64,000 bases of DNA from Tubulanus polymorphus (taxonomy: Eukaryota > Nemertea > Palaeonemertea > Tubulaniformes > Tubulanidae): the NCBI RefSeq assembly GCF_964204645.1, contig NC_134035.1, forward strand, positions 8,742,501-8,806,500. Reading direction: 5' to 3'. The position numbers and the translations under genes were made by a program. Of the stretch, positions 1 through 12,032 are shown one piece after another. The notes under the pieces are model-generated. The model did no database searches, had not been told where the DNA came from, and saw only the letters and a list, made by a program, of their open reading frames with translations. Within the stretch, counting starts at the first letter, position 1, and the number at the start of each line of letters is the position of its first letter.

Positions 1-491
1 ACCGCGAATGTCGGATATCGACGATCTATCGAACAGAGTTTAACTCGCTCGTCGTACGAATACACGACCCAACCCAAAGTAGCCGATCCTACGACCAACA
101 CCAGGCTGAATAGCCATATTCCTACGGTTATCAAAATAACATTTCGGCGGTTGAAAATCCTGCTGTACGCGTTCGGCCAGCATATCTTCACGTACCGATT
201 CGTGGCTATAGCCGTTTGGCCGAAAAACGACACGAAAAAAGTCACGTACATACACGTGCCGGCCGTCGTGCAGACGAGATTGCTGCCGTGATCGATGGAA
301 CGCCTTCCGAGGGTTCTCCTGGTTGCTGCGAGGACCAGACTCACCAGCAGGTCAGACGTCGCTACTACGATGATGAAAATGTTCGTCGAAGTTTGAATTC
401 GTTTCGTCAACGCGAACACTGTTATCAGCGAGGTGTTACCGAATATGACGAACAGAGTCGTGATGATTTGTACGATGTCGTTTGCGCCCAT
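1..491 (-). pseudogene. Rhodopsin-family GPCR, N-terminal half, with one-base frameshift (partial, runs off window)
   Basis: The ATG is at 491 and an in-frame TGA lies just upstream. Reading leftwards, the first frame gives TM1 with the GN motif (VIFGNTSLITVFAL), a TM2 with SDLLVSLVLA, and the TM3 cysteine (LVCTTAG). This frame then hits TAG at about 209. The next conserved block lies one base out of frame: TAIATNRYVKICWP, which is the end of TM3 with NRY in place of DRY, followed by TM4 (ILITVGIWLFSLVLVV) and a second-loop cysteine (KLCSIDRR). A single missing base in the A-run at 223-227 would explain the break. NRY plus KLCSIDRR resembles the melatonin-receptor-like/orphan GPCR group of invertebrates. 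TM5-TM7 lie outside the window. It may be a true pseudogene or a homopolymer sequencing error; the rest of the fragment looks undamaged. Confidence 0.72.
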
Positions 492-2024
492 CTTTTTCGT
501 CAGTCAAACTGAACGGCAGTTTCTCATGAATGTGCGCATTGGATTCTGTGCATGACTGCAATGAATTTCGCAACATATCCGTTGAGGGGGAAATGTTTTT
601 TTGTTTGTTTATTTGTAACTATTGTGGAAAATCCATAGGGTTAGACAATGTGACTAAATGACAAGGAAGTAATTGATGAGTATTGATATTTATTTCATTT
701 TAATCGTTCTTAAAATGAATAGATCATCTTTCTATATGCAGTTCCACGAATAATAACATTTGCGCTCATGTTCCGATGAATGTCGTTTGATATAAATTTT
801 GAACGGAAAAATCTGTATCATCCTCGCATGCCATAGTTGTGAGAAACCTCAACCGTCAAGTGCCGCCCCTATACACATCGTAAGCGGTGAATATGCGAAC
901 TAGTTTATTACTCGCGCGCCACAGTTCAATTTAATTTCAACAGAGAGGCAGCACCTGACGGTCACTGATTGTCACCATTGACGGCGGGCCGGAAAACCAC
1001 TAAGAAATTTTTAAAACACTCGAGACTGAAACTATATACACAAAACTGCTGTTATTTATCTACATATTTTTTCCTAGATAAAGAGGGACATATTGATCTG
1101 TATCCTTGTCTGTAACACACACGAATAAGGCGATAGATTTTAGGCGGTAGAATGATCACAGAGTTACTATTTGTTCTAGCGATACAGTATCACACTCAAG
1201 TCTGACAAAAGATCGATCGATTATCCACCTATGTAATAGATTATAGTGCTGCTCATACTGGATGCCTCTCGATTTTGACGAGAGGACATATTACGACTAA
1301 CGAACCATTATTTTTGATGATTTGAAAATAATTTCAAATGATAGGCATGATAACATTTTGTTAAGATTGATTTAGTTCATTAAACAGAGTGTCTTCAGTT
1401 CATTAAACAGAGTGTCTTTAGTTCATTAAACAGAGTTTCTTTAGATCATAAAAACAGAGTTTCTTTAGTTCATTAAACAGAGTTTATCTAGTTGAGTTTC
1501 TTTTCTGATTCAAATGTGTTAAAGAAGACTTTTAAACAATCCTTCAATACAGTGTAAAATGGATATAAGAACGATGGTGTATTTAGACTGCACAGGTTCA
1601 CTGCCTGATCGTATTACGACCGAATTGAGGCATGTGTTCCAAGCTTTTAAGAACTATATACCAAATAAATCGATGTTAGACTAAGAAAGGCTTTAGTGGA
1701 TAAGAAGACCATCTTTTTCCCGGGAATCTTCCGTTTTCCAAAATGGCCGCTCTAAATGTGAATTACGTGTATACACCTGTAAAGATAATGCGCCCGATTA
1801 TGGATCACTTAAATTGGATTTTTTATCAGCTGCCGATCTAGCGACCGTAAAGCTTATCCGACGAGATAAAACTGAACTCTACCCGCATCACGCGATAAAA
1901 CACGAAGATTGTCGTATATTCAGCCGGTATCACAATCGCGTCGATCGTTCAGTTAAACCCAAACACCGATCGACTCAACTCGCGTCATATTTGTGTTTAC
2001 GGTCATTAAGCGTCTACGCTTTCA
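492..2024. other. Intergenic spacer between two divergent GPCR genes
   Basis: No convincing exon was found. It is AT-rich, with only short open frames lacking domain signals. It contains the 23-bp minisatellite listed separately. Regulatory sequence for both flanking GPCR genes is expected here, but none could be identified with confidence. Confidence 0.5.
1373..1501. repeat. 23-bp minisatellite, about 5.5 copies
   Basis: The unit reads TAGTTCATTAAACAGAGTKT plus a short CTT spacer. Copies start near 1373, 1396, 1419, 1442, 1466 and 1489. The last two copies are degenerate. It lies in noncoding DNA. Confidence 0.9.
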
Positions 2025-2206
2025 GTTATATATGAAAACCGGTGTGATTGTTCTCCGATCATTATGCATTTGTTGACGGAGCGAATTTTCACAATACGGC
2101 GCGAAAGTTTAGATTGCTAACAGCATTTGGCTAAACGTGAAATATATTAGTTGATTCTATAAGTTCATATTGGAAATGTATATTGGAAATGGTTGATACT
2201 GAACAG
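2025..2206 (+). promoter_or_regulatory. Candidate TATA promoter and 5' leader exon of the GPCR at 3143
   Basis: A TATA-like TTATATATGA lies near 2025. About 175 bases downstream is a strong donor, GAACAG|gtgagtaa at 2206/2207. The GPCR coding exon is preceded by a good acceptor (tttacag at 3114-3120), so an untranslated leader exon ending at 2206 is plausible. A short upstream ATG in this leader would not be in the GPCR frame. This is inference from signals only. Confidence 0.35.
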
Positions 2207-2781
2207 GTGAGTAAATGTAATCTGACATTTTATGTTTCACGTCTATTCGTTGTACAGATTTTCTTTTCTTTTTTTACGAATCAGTAAGTTAACCTTTTAT
2301 GGTGTTTGAATTGTTAGGCGTTAAGTTATGCTTAAATCTTTAAAGATACACTCTTTACACCGCGTTGAATTTGTTTCATGTTATTGCTATCATCATGTTT
2401 CTATTCAATTATTCATGAGATTTAGATTGAATGTTTATCGTCATTTCCCCAGGGATTCATCCATCAGGGAACATCTGATGAGCTACCTCACTATCTCCAC
2501 AATATTGCCATTTAATTCTAAACAATTGAGGTAGGTGGTTTTTCATCGTGTATTCCACTAATTGTATTACACTAATTTCTCTACAGAATGATGAGAGGAT
2601 AGGCAGAGATAAACTCTAAATTCAACTGTAAAGTTTGTTTGAAAACTGCAAGAAAACTGCGATTGGGGGATTCAGGTTCTCGCGGAGGATATGATAAATT
2701 TTTCACACATTTCACTTAAAGATAAAGACCAACAAATTACTTTAAAATCCGATTATATTTAGGTGTATATGGTAAAATCGA

Positions 2782-2892
2782 GGGGCCGGATTTGTAGACT
2801 GCTATTACCTTTAACCCTGAGGCTTATCCAATTGAAAATGAATTGAGTTAACCCCCGGGTTAAAGGTAAAACTAGTCTATAAAACCGGCCCG
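2782..2892. repeat. Palindromic MITE-like element, family with GGGCCGG...CCGGCCC ends
   Basis: The left end (ggggccggatttgtagact) and right end (agtctataaaaccggccc) are inverted. Inside, a TTAACC block is also inverted around a central aattgaaaatgaatt. A second copy with the same layout lies at 43314-43431 in an LRRC56 intron. Confidence 0.8.
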
Positions 2893-3142
2893 TGGATTTT
2901 AGTATGAGTTGAGAATGCTTCAACCCATCCGCAGAGATTTATTTGAAATGAAGATGCGAAACATCAGTGTAACTTATTTCCGTTGCTAATCACCAATATT
3001 GCGAACCTTTGATATACACACTACATATAGACTATGACTAATGTTAATTATGTATTTTATGTATTTTATGTGCAGATGATAAAATCATGTTTTTAGTATC
3101 AGTTTACTCTTGGTTTACAGGTTGAATTACGAAGTCTACACA

Positions 3143-4186
3143 ATGACCACGCCCATAACTGCGTCAGTGACAAGTCAACCATCCATCAAAAACTACACCG
3201 AATACCAAATCGGTCGGTTCATTTATCGCATATTCCCCGTTATTGGCATCATCGTCGCCACGATCGGCAACACGATGTGCTTGATATTGATGAACCGAAA
3301 ATCACTGCGCGAATCGTCTGCTAGCGTTTACCTGTCGGCCATCGCCGTAGCCGACACTTGTACCGTCTATACCGGATTACTACCCGCCTGGCTTCAGGCG
3401 CAGTTCGACATCAACCTGGCTAAAAGAAGCACGTTTATTTGTCACCTTATGGAGTTTCTATTGTATTCGGTATCCGAGGTGGCTGTATGGTTAGTCGTGG
3501 CGTTGACTATCGACAGGTTTATATCGGTGGTTTTTCCGTTGAAGGCCCGGTATTTCTGTACGAAGAAGAAAGCGTCGGTAGCCATCGCGATTATATGCGC
3601 GTTGGCGACGATCAAGAACGTGCACATATTTTTCACGAGAGGACCCGTTCTCGACAACGCGCATCGGTGCCAGTTCCTCGAACCGTTCGAATACTTCGAG
3701 GCGTTCGTTCGGCCGTGGATCGCGTTCACGCTGTACGCGTTTTTGCCGATATCGATTATTTTCGCGTGCAACATCGCCATCGTTTATACGTTGATCAAAA
3801 TCCGAAAGAAGAAACTCGTAAATCAAGCGTCGAAAAAGACCGATCGGAACAAGCGGGTTAACAGTATGACGGGCATGTTTCTGGCGATTTCGCTGACATT
3901 CCTATGTCTGATAACGCCCTCTATTAGCGTGGTAATATCGATACCGTATTGGGGAACTGGAATGCACGACCGAGCTAGATTGTATCTAACCCTCGCCGTT
4001 ACTGAGATCCTCGTCTACTCAAATCATTCCGTTAACTTCGTTCTGTATTGTATCACGGGCCGTCGTTTCAGAGAAGAGTTTCTGAAGTTGTGCTCGTGTT
4101 GCCCGTCTCGGAGTAGGGTGTCTCCGGTGGATGGAACGAACCCGGGAGGCGAACTAAGTAACTCTAGAACGGCGGACAGATATTAA
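3143..4186 (+). CDS. Rhodopsin-family GPCR, FMRFamide/neuropeptide-receptor-like
   Basis: This is a single coding exon of 347 codons. The ATG at 3143 is the first after a splice acceptor at 3120; the frame is open further upstream but only through non-ATG codons. Seven hydrophobic segments are visible. TM1 has the GN motif (VATIGNTMCLILM). TM2 has the AVADTC variant of LxxxD. A cysteine precedes TM3 (TFICHLMEF). The TM3 end reads LTIDRFISVVFPLKARY, with DRF instead of DRY. TM5 is ISIIFACNIAIVYTLI. TM6 lies near FLAISLTFLCLITPS. TM7 ends NHSVNFVLYCITGRRFREEF, a variant of NPxxY typical of expanded lophotrochozoan FMRFamide-receptor-like GPCRs. The N-terminus has a potential N-glycosylation site (NYT). 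The tail carries a CSCC cluster, a likely palmitoylation site. The ligand is unknown. Confidence 0.9.
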   Translation: MTTPITASVTSQPSIKNYTEYQIGRFIYRIFPVIGIIVATIGNTMCLILMNRKSLRESSASVYLSAIAVADTCTVYTGLLPAWLQAQFDINLAKRSTFICHLMEFLLYSVSEVAVWLVVALTIDRFISVVFPLKARYFCTKKKASVAIAIICALATIKNVHIFFTRGPVLDNAHRCQFLEPFEYFEAFVRPWIAFTLYAFLPISIIFACNIAIVYTLIKIRKKKLVNQASKKTDRNKRVNSMTGMFLAISLTFLCLITPSISVVISIPYWGTGMHDRARLYLTLAVTEILVYSNHSVNFVLYCITGRRFREEFLKLCSCCPSRSRVSPVDGTNPGGELSNSRTADRY

Positions 4187-6560
4187 TAAGTAGACACTCC
4201 ATTAGATTCAACAAGCAATAGGAGGAACCTCGCGCTGCCAAAGTACCCCCCCCCCTCCCCTACTCTCCACCCTTCTCCCCAATACTTAGAGGGACAGGAA
4301 ACTTCGAACTGTACTGAATGTTAATGGCCGATGAAAGTAACAAAGACTTTTCGACAATCAATCAGTGAGCTATTGTCATTCCTGAATATCACTCTTTAGA
4401 AATAGGCGATTTTCGAAACTGTTATGAAGATATCGGACCGTAGTTATTAATAAGCCAAACGGTCTAACAATGTATTTCCCCCGAACTGAATTTATGATAG
4501 ACCCCGTCTATCCATAGTTGGTTTCTATAATCGTATTTACAATGCACTGAACTCTACCGTTTGTAATTATATTTGCGTGATTAATTATGCAGTAAAGCAT
4601 GCTTGACTTTCATATTAGTGATAATCCTCCAACCAACCACCGCGAAATAGATATCATGTAGACATAACCATTACTGTAGTTCTGCTTTTTTTCTAGAAAA
4701 ATTAGATTGAAAAAAAAAAACATTCAAATTTCTCGATCCAATGGGTTTGGTATAGAGGTTATTACCTGCTTTTTGCCATGACCGACGCCATATTGGTTAG
4801 CAAAAACACAATAGTTTACACATTCAAACAGACGCTCAAAATCCGTAAATCCCCTGATCATCGTTTATTGCTTTGTCATGTACGGCTAGTCTCCATAGCA
4901 CTGACAGGCAAACAAACTATGACGTCACATACAAGACCTCTACAGAATCTCCTTTAGACGCTCCTCATCTGTATCGGCTTAGGTTTTCTAAGTCAAGTTG
5001 TCGGGAATCGATATTAGTTCGGTGGTTTTCAATGTTAGAACCTGTAATTGTTCCATTTTTGAAATTTCATACATAATTCGAGATATCTTGGAGTGAATAA
5101 CGTTTTTTTCAAGTGCCTTCTGCTTCACGTTTGATGTTAATTTTCGATTTTACGAACCGTTTTTGCATCATTGGTTTCCTATATTCAATTTCCTCTTTGT
5201 CCATTTCCTATACGCGTAAAGCCGACCGCCTGTATATCGTAATAATTCATTATGAGATCCTGTATAGCGATATCAGACTGAGGGAACATTGCGTTGGTAG
5301 CATAGATGTAAATATTGCCAGAAAATGTCAATATTTTCAGAGACTTATTTCGTGTCGTATATATTGATTTAAGATAAAACCAAGCTGATGTATTCGTGGA
5401 GATTTTTGAGTGTCGCCACTTTCAAAGAAGGGCATTTTAAAAACGGATTTCACCTTTTCTAACAGTGGAGTTGGCAAATTACTAATTGGCGTTCAGACTG
5501 ACAGCAGTGTTCAAAATAGTCACTCAGAAGGCTTCATCGCGTTCCGCCCATTTATTTTCTATAACAACTACCTCCTCTTTGGATGGATACTTCGCTAGTA
5601 AATGTAAAAACCGCCTGAATTGTCAATATTTTCATAGACTAATTTCGTGTCGCAAATATTGATTAAACATAAAACCAAGATGATGTTTTCGTGGGGGAAT
5701 TCGAGTGTCGCCATTTTTAGAGAAGGGCTTATCAGATGTTTGTCGTTTGGTTAGTCATACCGGGAGGAGACACAAACACACGCGGAAACACTCCCGGATA
5801 TACGGCTTATGAACGGGATGTATTTATTTCATCGTGACCTCGTGGGAGGGTGGGGCATTGTTGAATTGACCATTCAGCGGAAAATCGCATAGTCTGGGCA
5901 GTTTTTATCCGTATCTAGGTATACGGACTCAAGATGTTCAAGTGCCCTTTGGAAAATAGAGAAAAAAAACATAAACGCATCAAATACCCGATGTACTATC
6001 AAATACATCGGGTTCGGATAAACAAAATACGATGTATTTGTTGCACTGACCAGTCTGATTGCAACATGGTCGCATGGGGCTTTTTGGATGAACATATGAA
6101 ACTTACGCAATAAGTGAATCAAGTCAATTCTGAAAATGAAATAGCCACGTTCAACACAAGTATACCGTGCAGCAGAGTTTTTGAATCATAAGAGTCCAAC
6201 CCACGTTTTGGGAAATACTTCCGTCAATGAATTATATGAATTCTTACAACGATTCCCTTCGCGATAGAAGCGGCTATTCCTATAAAATATTTTGAAATAC
6301 GAGATGCTCGAATCTGACGATTGCGTGTACGAAAATTGCAGCGCGCGTGGACACCTGTGAAATTGAAAAATTCTTGTTGATTGAATCAAGATTTACCACA
6401 AAAACAACTCGATTTTATTACAATTCATTATATGGCGATTAATATCATTCATCAAGTATAGATAATTTGATTAAAGTTTCCTGAGATTGCTCTGCCGTGT
6501 ATCACGACCTGGTTATTATTGAAATGGATTCGTTTCGTGTTATTTGAGATAATGATGTAA
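4187..6560. other. Intergenic spacer with a 115-140 bp direct duplication
   Basis: No exon with domain support was found. Segments 5307-5445 and 5599-5740 are imperfect direct repeats, sharing gtcaatattttca, tttcgtgtcg, ataaaaccaa and gagtgtcgcca in order. A small hairpin with gatgtatttg arms is near 5985-6040. Pyrimidine-rich C tracts lie at about 4246-4262. From about 6225 the sequence is the upstream part of the segmental duplication shared with about 12365. Confidence 0.6.
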
Positions 6561-6562
6561 TA

Positions 6563-6680
6563 ATTACTCGAGTAATGACACAGATCGAGTATAAAGACGC
6601 TTGTTACTTCACGCAAGTCTTCGTCGAAAAGCTTCGTCTTCTTGGAGAAATATCAACCGCAAGAGCTGATACATCGTTAG
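6563..6680 (+). promoter_or_regulatory. TATA promoter and leader exon of sushi-FGase gene A
   Basis: A perfect 14-bp palindrome, ATTACTCGAGTAAT (6563-6576), precedes a TATA box (tataaag, 6590-6596). About 25 bases on, a conserved leader (cttgttacttcacgcaagtc, then cttcttggagaaatatcaac) runs to a donor, cgttag|gtgggttc, at 6680. The same arrangement is found at gene B (12674-12816). The leader joins the acceptor at 7037, just before the ATG. Confidence 0.65.
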
Positions 6681-7039
6681 GTGGGTTCGACGCATCATTG
6701 AGATTTTCAGTTATCAGTGTCGATATTACCGTATCGACGTTATGACTATGTATTTCGAACACATCACATGCATATCACATGTTATTTGGCTGATATACAA
6801 ATGGTAAATTATTTCATTAAAAGATAGTACTCCAAATTATAAATTCCATTAGTACGATATCCATAAGAGTAGTTTTAAGCCTGAAATACCCTCCACCCTG
6901 ATACAATACTTATTCAGCAAAATTCGGCAAAATAGTAACATCACTAAAGAGATGGTTGCCTAAATTGCCAACTCATTCTTGGGCCTTTTTTAAAGAAAGT
7001 TTTCTCGATGTATAAAAGATTGGAGTTTTCTTTGTAGAA

Positions 7040-9973
7040 ATGGACGTTGATTTTCTACGCTCACTAATACTGGTGATTATATCAGTTTCTGTCGTCGATT
7101 CAAATCGTAAGTTTGATAAAAATTCATTCTTTACATTCCGAAATCTAAATGACAATTTATCACGTACCAATGTTAATGATTTCTGAAATGTATTGATTAT
7201 TACGATTAGTTTATTCGCCGTGTGGTAATTATCCATTCGTACGGAATTCGGCCGGAGCCGAGATCATCGCTGATTGTGATGTAGCCGATAGATTCATGGA
7301 GGTGAAATATACCTGCCAAGACGGCTACACATTACGAGACGATGTTGATACGATAAAGTGTGATGAAAATACGGGTCGCTGGTCGCCGAAACCGGCGTGC
7401 TGTAAAGGTTCGTATTTATGGAATAGAACCAACTCTTTAGCTTTAACTTCTTTATAAAAGAATAACACGTTTTTCGGGATTTTCTAATTTCGTATTTTTT
7501 GAGTAATTCTCTGAGCTTTCTTTCCAAAGACATCGTCTAAGCACATCTAGATCCTGTTGCTATATTGGTAGAGGATCTTATCTGTATACGAAATATTCAA
7601 CATCTGTTTGATATGCTACGGATCAAACTCTTGGCCCGAAATAGCCAATTCCTTTTCGGATCCACTCTAGAGTCGAAATATTCCTACGCAACTAACGACG
7701 ACATAAAATATTTCAACATACGTCTATTAAAGTACTGTGGCTGGGACTTGGTCAGTAACAGATTTATTTTAGGTGCAGTTTTTAATGAGTTAATCAGGTG
7801 AATGGTTCCCATTGACCGGATTGAAGTTACGTAACATAACATATAAACACTATACATTACTAAAAACTTTATTCAAAAAAATCATTCAGCAATAGATCTA
7901 CCTAAGTGTAGAATTATAAGATCGGACTGGGGCCAGGAAACTAAGCACTCCACACATGATTTTTAGTTAAAATATAAAACCTGCAATCACGAGATCAAAA
8001 AGTTATTCAACAAACAAAAAGCCAAACAAGAAAACTCCCCTGCCCTTAAAAGATTCAGGGATGTATTTCTCAATATAATGAATTGATATGTTTATGTCTG
8101 TATTTCTATTAGATGGCATTACTGACTGTATATCCAGACGTTCTATAAGTAACGGATACCGCGCGTCTCATACGGATAAAACATGCGGAGGATCAGTGAA
8201 CTACGCTTGCAGTGATTCTTACAGACTATTCGGAAATCACTTGGTCACCTGCGAATACGAAGCCGATACAAATACAAACGTCTGGTCAAATCGTCCGTTT
8301 TGCATCCGTAAATATATTTACGAGTAAAATTAATTTCTCTCTTCACTGGAGAAGAAAAAAATGTGTGAATTTATTTGGACATACTGAGAACGAATAAACT
8401 GTTGATATTTGAGATATCGTCTTCACGTTTTTCAGAAAATGCTGATAAGATGCAACTCACTCCAAGTCGCTACGTCGCATATATAAAAGGAGATAGTCGG
8501 CTTATGCTGACGTAAGTAAACGTTTTGCCAGATAAATCTTATTCGTTTACTCCTCTGTATATTGGACATTTCGATTGCTATTACATACATTTTCGTTTAT
8601 TCTAATTTTCTTGGGATGCCATAACCATTTCCTCTAGTTAAACGAAACTAAACTCAACTCAGAAAAAAGTCTCAGTATCCAATCAAAATTTCCAGAGTCC
8701 CACACGGCGGTTATATCAGAGCGGATGAGATAACACCACGGGTAGAAGCAGCGTGCCTGGATTCGAGCGATAATTGTCAATATATCGAAGGTTGCAGTAA
8801 TCCTGAATCCGATAGTGTTTGTAAGAAACGTAAAATTTTGTCCGTAAGTATTATAGGCAAAGTTTTAACCCAAACCCAGTAAATTTGCTTCGTACCTAGA
8901 TATCTTGAATTCGTTCAGGATTCGTGTACGATGGAAATTACTTTCGATGTCGCTCACTACTTAAAAGAAGACTTTAACATCTCGGCGACGGTAGTTGCGA
9001 TTTTAATGCATCGGAGTCGACTGGATGCGAATCGGTATCCCGACGAAGGACCTTATGAACACGAGCGTGAAGCTGCTAAAAAAGCTTTCGAAGAATACGC
9101 GGATATCATAAAATCGGTGAGACACTTATTGACATATAAAATATTGGAATTGTTTATTAATATGAAATTGATATTTTGCGTGAAGAACTTGTAGAAAATA
9201 TGCAGAATTGATTTCTTAATTTTTTGTTATTTATTTACAGATGATAAACACTACCCCGGATAAAAGTGGTCTGTTGCTGGACGTACATGGACATGCACAG
9301 AATTCATGGTTGCAGCTTGGTTACACTATATCTTCCTCCGAATTGAGCAGTAGTTCTCCCGATCCGAATAAATCTTCGATTAGAAACTTGTTCGGTAAAT
9401 ACAACTCAAAAACCGGACGCGATTTCAAAAGCTTACTTATCGGAGACAAGAGTTTCGGGTAAGAAACATACATAGAGCTCCACACTAGCTGGGGAAAACT
9501 ATCCCATTTTATACGAGATCTTATTCCAAACGTTTACCTTGGTATCAGGTGAGATCGGGCTGCTGAATAGCTGATGTTCGAATCTAAATCTTTATCGTGA
9601 ACCCTCAACTTATCACATTGGTTCAGCATACAACTATGTTCTTAGTCTTGAGATGGTTTAAAATCAATAGTTTTTTAATGGACATTTTGTGTATATTTCT
9701 AGTCACTATCTACAACAAGAGAACACGCCCGTCGATTCAATACCGTCACCTAAATATCCAACACAGGAAAGCGACGACAATAAACGAACGTACACCCTAA
9801 CCGGCGGTTATACCACTCAGAGATATGGACGCGATCACCCAACTTTTAGCGCTATCCAACTCGAATTCCCGAAATCAGTCCGGGATTCTTCGAATGACTG
9901 CAAGGATACCGATAACTATCGCAGGAAGGTCTCAGCCGCTATTGCTGCCTTTTACAAGTATCATTACGAATAG
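7040..9973 (+). CDS. Secreted sushi-sushi-N-formylglutamate amidohydrolase-like protein (copy A)
   Basis: Coding exons: 7040-7106, 7210-7407, 8113-8307, 8436-8511, 8696-8843, 8919-9116, 9241-9458, 9703-9973. All junctions are GT-AG and in phase, giving 456 residues. Residues 1-20 form a signal peptide (FLRSLILVIISVSVV). Sushi/CCP domain 1 is about residues 26-87 (PCGNYPF, YTCQDGYTL, GRWSPKPACC). CCP 2 is about 94-152 (CGGSVNYACSDSYRLFG, VWSNRPFC). The rest matches the FGase family in order: VPHGGY near 180, HRSRLDANR at 259-267 (bacterial SRYxxDLNR), LLLDVHGH ending at 312, LTGGYTTQRYG near 399-409, and AIQLEFP from 417. Known FGases are zinc-dependent and hydrolyse N-formyl-L-glutamate. The histidines in HGG and DVHGH and the glutamate in QLE are likely metal or catalytic residues by analogy. 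The substrate is unknown; extracellular action is inferred from the signal peptide and CCPs. Confidence 0.88.
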
Positions 9974-10220
9974 AAATGTCCTCTCTCCTATTTCATCTTA
10001 GTGTATGAGAATAGATTATAAGAATAAACTCCAATCAAACGGCAAATAAGAAAAACTAAAATTATCTTTTGGTAGTTTTTTTTGTTTATATTCGAAGTTT
10101 GAATAACGTAGTATCACAACTTTAACTGACACTGACATTTATCATGATGTTCCAATCAATAAATGGCATAGATCTTACAAAGAACTGCGTCAGTTTATCT
10201 TCATTCTAACGAACAATTTT

Positions 10221-12032
10221 CTAGTCGATCTGGATAAGAATCATGATGATGTAGTTGATTAGCAAGTCGGTGTAGTTCAACCACGTAAACGATTCACCGG
10301 TAGGTCTGGTTTTCGAGCACTTGTTATTATACCACCATCCACCGCCTATCAACGACGCGCAGTTCTGTTCGTCTGAATTATCATTATCCTCGTCGAACGT
10401 GCTGAAATACGAGCCATTGAAATCTAGATCCCGGTCGGTCGTATTGATCTGAGACAGCACCCAGCTCGCTTTGAACGACGCCTTGTACTTGTTCGACTCG
10501 TTTGCTACGCGGAAATGTTCGCAAAAACTCTGAAGCAACTTGTCTTCGATAATGACATCGATTTTCAGCATGAAATGCTTTTCCGGGTTCGAATTGACGA
10601 TCATGTATAGATTTTCGTTACCGAGCCAATAACTGCGAACTCCAGTACCGAATCCGTATTTGTACTCGACCCACGATCTGTTGAATCCGCCATTGCTGTA
10701 ACGGGACAGGACGATAGTGGCGCAAGTTCGCGCGTACTCGAAAAAATAGCACAACACACTAACTGATGACGGCGATAACCGAGGCTTTATAAACACCGTT
10801 CTATAACCAGCGGTTGAAAATGTACCAGCTCTTACGTAATCATCACATTCTGAAATGAAAATATATCAAGTTAGGCTAAAAACGATACCTTGTTTCTCCT
10901 AGAATATGCACATGCTTAATGGTTACAAGTTTTTAACTTCTCCTGGTATCCATCGACTTATATTACATTACCGTATTATTATCTGTAATTTTCTAATGTA
11001 ATTTAATTCATAAATAAAGAATAATAATATAATTTGTAATCAGTTCATTTCCATAGCTGCCGGGTCTGTTATGGTTAGTTAGCTCGATCATGATTTTTAA
11101 AAAGTTCAAGTTCGGCAAAAATGAGAAACAAGGTATAAATCTTTTTTAACCTTATTTGATATAGTTCTATCACCTTCAGAGGCGTTCTGTTCTTCGTTAA
11201 CGCGTAATGGTTCCATCCTCCTATTTTGAGGTCCAATGTGATAAACTCAAAACTGTTTGGAGTATGATTTGACTTCAGAGTTAAATAAAACATTGGAAAT
11301 GAACTATTTTCAGAAAAAAAAACTTCACAGTTGAAATGGTTCCTGATTTATCGAATTCGCGTAGAATGAAGTCGGGTGTTATCATATTTTTACCTGTAGC
11401 CAGTATTTCACATTTCTGCCCGGTGTAAGATGGTGCACATATGCATGACATACCAGTACGATTCAGCGTTCCTCCATTCAGACAGGGGTTATCCTAAAGA
11501 TTTCGACAAACGTACATTTTATAGATACGGTAAGGTACATTAGACATGTAATACTACTAGACGAAGGACTGCTTCGAAGCAACGGTTAGCTTATGTACAA
11601 GAAAGCAGCCCTAGAAAAGATAGAAAATACAATAAGGTAAAGAGGTGAGAAGAATAATTGAATAGGAAACGAAAAGGAACGACTTACCAAATAAAATGTC
11701 TTCCAACCGCTTCTGTCAGCCTCGCACCGCGAATCAGAAGCGGTATCTTGCAGCTGTTGACAGTTGTTGGTTGTCTCAGTTTTTGAGAATTTAATTCCCT
11801 TACATCGATCGTGAATTGCGCAGTATCTCGTACACTCGATCAGACTCCGAGCAGTTGTTATTAGACTCCTCCTGGTCGCGGTCGATGCTACGTTTATTGC
11901 CGGTTGAACGACGCATTGTGTCCTGCGAAAATGCAGTCGCGCTACGTCAAGAGGAGCGAAGTCTGCAAATACTCGAGCGCACAGAGTGCTAGCATACATA
12001 AGCGTTAATGAAAGAAATTTGCAATTGAACAT
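10221..12032 (-). CDS. Secreted PAN/apple-EGF-fibrinogen-related protein (FReD)
   Basis: Exons (minus): 12032-11688, 11493-11394, 10849-10221; phases fit exactly (357 residues). Exon 1 encodes a signal peptide and a PAN/apple-type cysteine pattern (SLIECTRYCAIHDRCKGIKF, then NNCQQL). Exon 2 is a single EGF-like domain (DNPCLNGGT, CICAPSYTGQKCE). Exon 3 is a fibrinogen C-terminal domain: it begins ECDDYVRAG and contains FNRSWVEYKYGFG, YWLGNENLY, the calcium-site-like FSTFDEDNDNSDEQNCA and GGGWWYNNKC. It departs from canonical FReDs: the early GGGWTVxQRR block is replaced, and the C-terminus after GGWWYNNKC is short and hydrophobic (LLINYIIMILIQID). FReDs bind acetylated or other glycans, so a pattern-recognition lectin role is plausible. 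The gene sits between FGase copies A and B on the opposite strand. Its second intron carries a MITE. Confidence 0.85.
10873..11151. repeat. MITE with GGCTAAA...ACCTTGTTTCTC terminal inverted repeats (copy 1 of 3)
   Basis: The left end is ggctaaaaacgataccttg and the right end gagaaacaaggtataaatc. An internal block ccgggtctgttatgg is shared with copies at 31570-31788 and 63591-63732. It lies in an intron of the FReD gene. Confidence 0.8.

Noticed and set aside
11075-11293. Open frame on the minus strand between the EGF and FReD exons
   Set aside because: Its possible acceptor does not match the phase of the EGF exon, whereas EGF to 10849 joins perfectly; part of the frame runs into a MITE.
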